Origin: Chloroflexota bacterium
Lineage (GTDB): Bacteria; Chloroflexota; Anaerolineae; Ardenticatenales; Ardenticatenaceae
Reading direction: 5' to 3'
Assembly (NCBI GenBank): GCA_003520455.1
Contig: DOUV01000974.1
Location: 6,692 to 13,045, forward strand
DNA: 6,354 nucleotides
Program-made: the position numbers and the translations under genes
Part shown: in pieces, positions 5,530 to 6,354 of the stretch
Position numbering within the stretch: position 1 is the stretch's first letter
Layout of the letters: the number at the start of each line of letters is the position of its first letter
Notes under the pieces: generated by a model
What the model was told of the DNA's origin: nothing
The model's input: the letters and a program-made list of their open reading frames with translations, nothing else
The model's database searches: none

Positions 5530-6354
5530 TCACCACACCAGCCCCATCCTCTTCAAGTGGCCCTCCACCTTCTTCCTCAACACTTCCACCTCCCGCTCCA
5601 ACTCCGGCAGCGGGTGGGCGTAGCGCTCCTCCAGTTCCCTGGCGCGGCCGGCGAGGCGCTGCGTCAGCCGCTGCCCCTGGCCCTCGATGGCGGCCTGGAT
5701 GGCGGCGAACCACTTGTCGTCAGCGACCAGCGTCTTGATCTCGGCCTCGGTGAGTTTGGAGTATTTCGCCAGCACCCTGGCGTCGAGTTCGGCCTGGGCC
5801 TCCTTGACGGCTCTGGCGGCTTCGGACTCGGCGTCGATCAGTGCCAGGCACGTCTCCAACGCTTCGATTTCGTCCGCGTTTTCCGCCTCCAACGTCAATT
5901 GTCCATTCTCCGTTCTCAACTGCTTGAGCCGCTCCTTCACCCCGCCCCTGGTGACCTTGCCCTTGTCGTTGGTAGCTTCCTCCAGCAGGCCCTCCTCGCC
6001 GGTGTGCTCCTCGACGAACTCCTCCAGTTCCCGGGCAGCAACTTCCTATCTGGCCTGCAACTCGTCGATGGTGGCCTGCTCGGCGGCGAAGGAGCAGGCG
6101 ACGATCAGGGGCGGGGGGATCAGGTCCAGCTTGTACTTCTGGCGGCCGATGGTCAGGTCCACCGTCTCCTTAATCTTCTTCGCCTTGTCGTCGATGACCG
6201 CGCGCGGTTTGGCGGCTTCGACCCAGCCGTCGGCGGCGACGAGGTAGACGTCGTCCTGCATCACCTCGGCCCAGTAGTCCATCAGCCGCCGGTAGACGTC
6301 GTAGCGGTCGAGCAGGGGCAGGCCGGCGAAACGCTCCAACAGCTCTTCGGACAG
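5530..6354 (-). pseudogene. hsdM: Type I methyltransferase subunit (HsdM), C-terminal part with in-frame amber codon
   Basis: HsdM is the adenine methyltransferase subunit of a type I system. Only the C-terminal 273 sense codons lie in the window; the SAM-binding and NPPY motifs would be upstream of 6354. Family-typical sequence includes DRYDVYRRLMDYWAEVMQDD, VYLVAADGWVEAAKPRAVID, DLIPPPLIVA, a long E/L-rich helical stretch (ARELEEFVEEHTGEEGLL) and the end LKRMGLVW. One TAG at 6046-6048 interrupts the frame after DELQAR. The same frame continues with recognisable HsdM sequence for 171 codons to TGA 5530-5532, so the lesion is a single nonsense change (for example CAG or GAG to TAG) with no frameshift. 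TAG also ends fic, so recoding of TAG in this organism is unlikely. The product would lack its C-terminal helical tail, probably impairing HsdS assembly. A base-call error is the main alternative. Confidence 0.88.
5533..5718 (-). repeat. Direct repeat copy B: 3' end of the main hsdM
   Basis: This is the right-hand partner of 3993-4178, encoding DKWFAAIQAAIEGQGQ to KRMGLVW. The copies differ in sequence and at the stop: here TGG TGA, whereas copy A reads TGG GGA TGA with the hsdS ATG overlapping. The divergence argues against a very recent simple duplication and fits import of copy A from a related hsdM. Confidence 0.9.

Noticed and set aside
6046..6048. Stop-codon reassignment (TAG read as an amino acid) as an explanation for the hsdM amber codon.
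   Set aside because: fic ends naturally at TAG (4192-4194) and no other in-frame TAG was found in conserved coding sequence, so a point lesion or error is simpler.
1..6354. CRISPR array, tRNA or rRNA gene, transposase or insertion-sequence ends.
   Set aside because: No spaced repeats, RNA gene signatures or transposase-like frames were seen on either strand; the fic flanks are hsdM copies, not terminal inverted repeats.

Overview
The window holds most of one type I restriction-modification (hsd) locus, all on the minus strand and therefore transcribed from high to low coordinates. In that order it reads: the 3' part of hsdM (entering from position 6354), a 150-base gap, a Fic-domain gene, a short second copy of the hsdM 3' end, a half-size hsdS, an AlbA_2/GHKL-type putative ATPase gene, and the 5' two thirds of hsdR (leaving at position 1). 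The host is a GC-rich bacterium. hsdR and hsdM use almost only G/C-ending codons, but nothing here fixes the phylum.

hsdR (1-1942) has an intact frame as far as it is visible, with the PD-(D/E)xK nuclease motif, Walker A, a DECH box and later helicase motifs. The two partners it needs both look damaged. hsdM (5530-6354) carries one in-frame TAG at 6046-6048. hsdS (3287-3990) needs a net +1 base change between its two halves, within about 3578-3650, where a run of seven C on the coding strand (3581-3587) lies. Even after repair, HsdS would be about 234 residues with one target-recognition domain. As assembled, the system would lack a normal methyltransferase. The cause could be decay, assembly error, or (for hsdS) phase variation.

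The most distinctive structure is around fic (4192-5379). It lies between two diverged direct copies of the hsdM 3' end, 3993-4178 and 5533-5718, with 15 mismatches by hand count over 186 bases. The full hsdM ends with the right copy. The left copy is left as an open frame of 66 codons that starts at the fic stop and overlaps the hsdS start by ATGA. This suggests fic arrived by recombination with a related hsd locus, or by a duplication followed by divergence, leaving the hsdS translational coupling intact.

The genes from fic to hsdR are tightly packed: 4 bases between the fic stop and the next ATG, ATGA overlaps at hsdM-tail/hsdS and hsdS/AlbA_2 gene, and a 14-base overlap at AlbA_2 gene/hsdR. 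They probably form one transcript. Fic and AlbA_2/GHKL proteins are recurrent passengers in hsd loci, and the likely theme is defence or regulation of defence. The passenger genes are visibly less GC-biased in codon use than hsdR and hsdM, so the operon looks mosaic. The plus strand has long open frames, but they are antisense shadows of the GC-rich genes.
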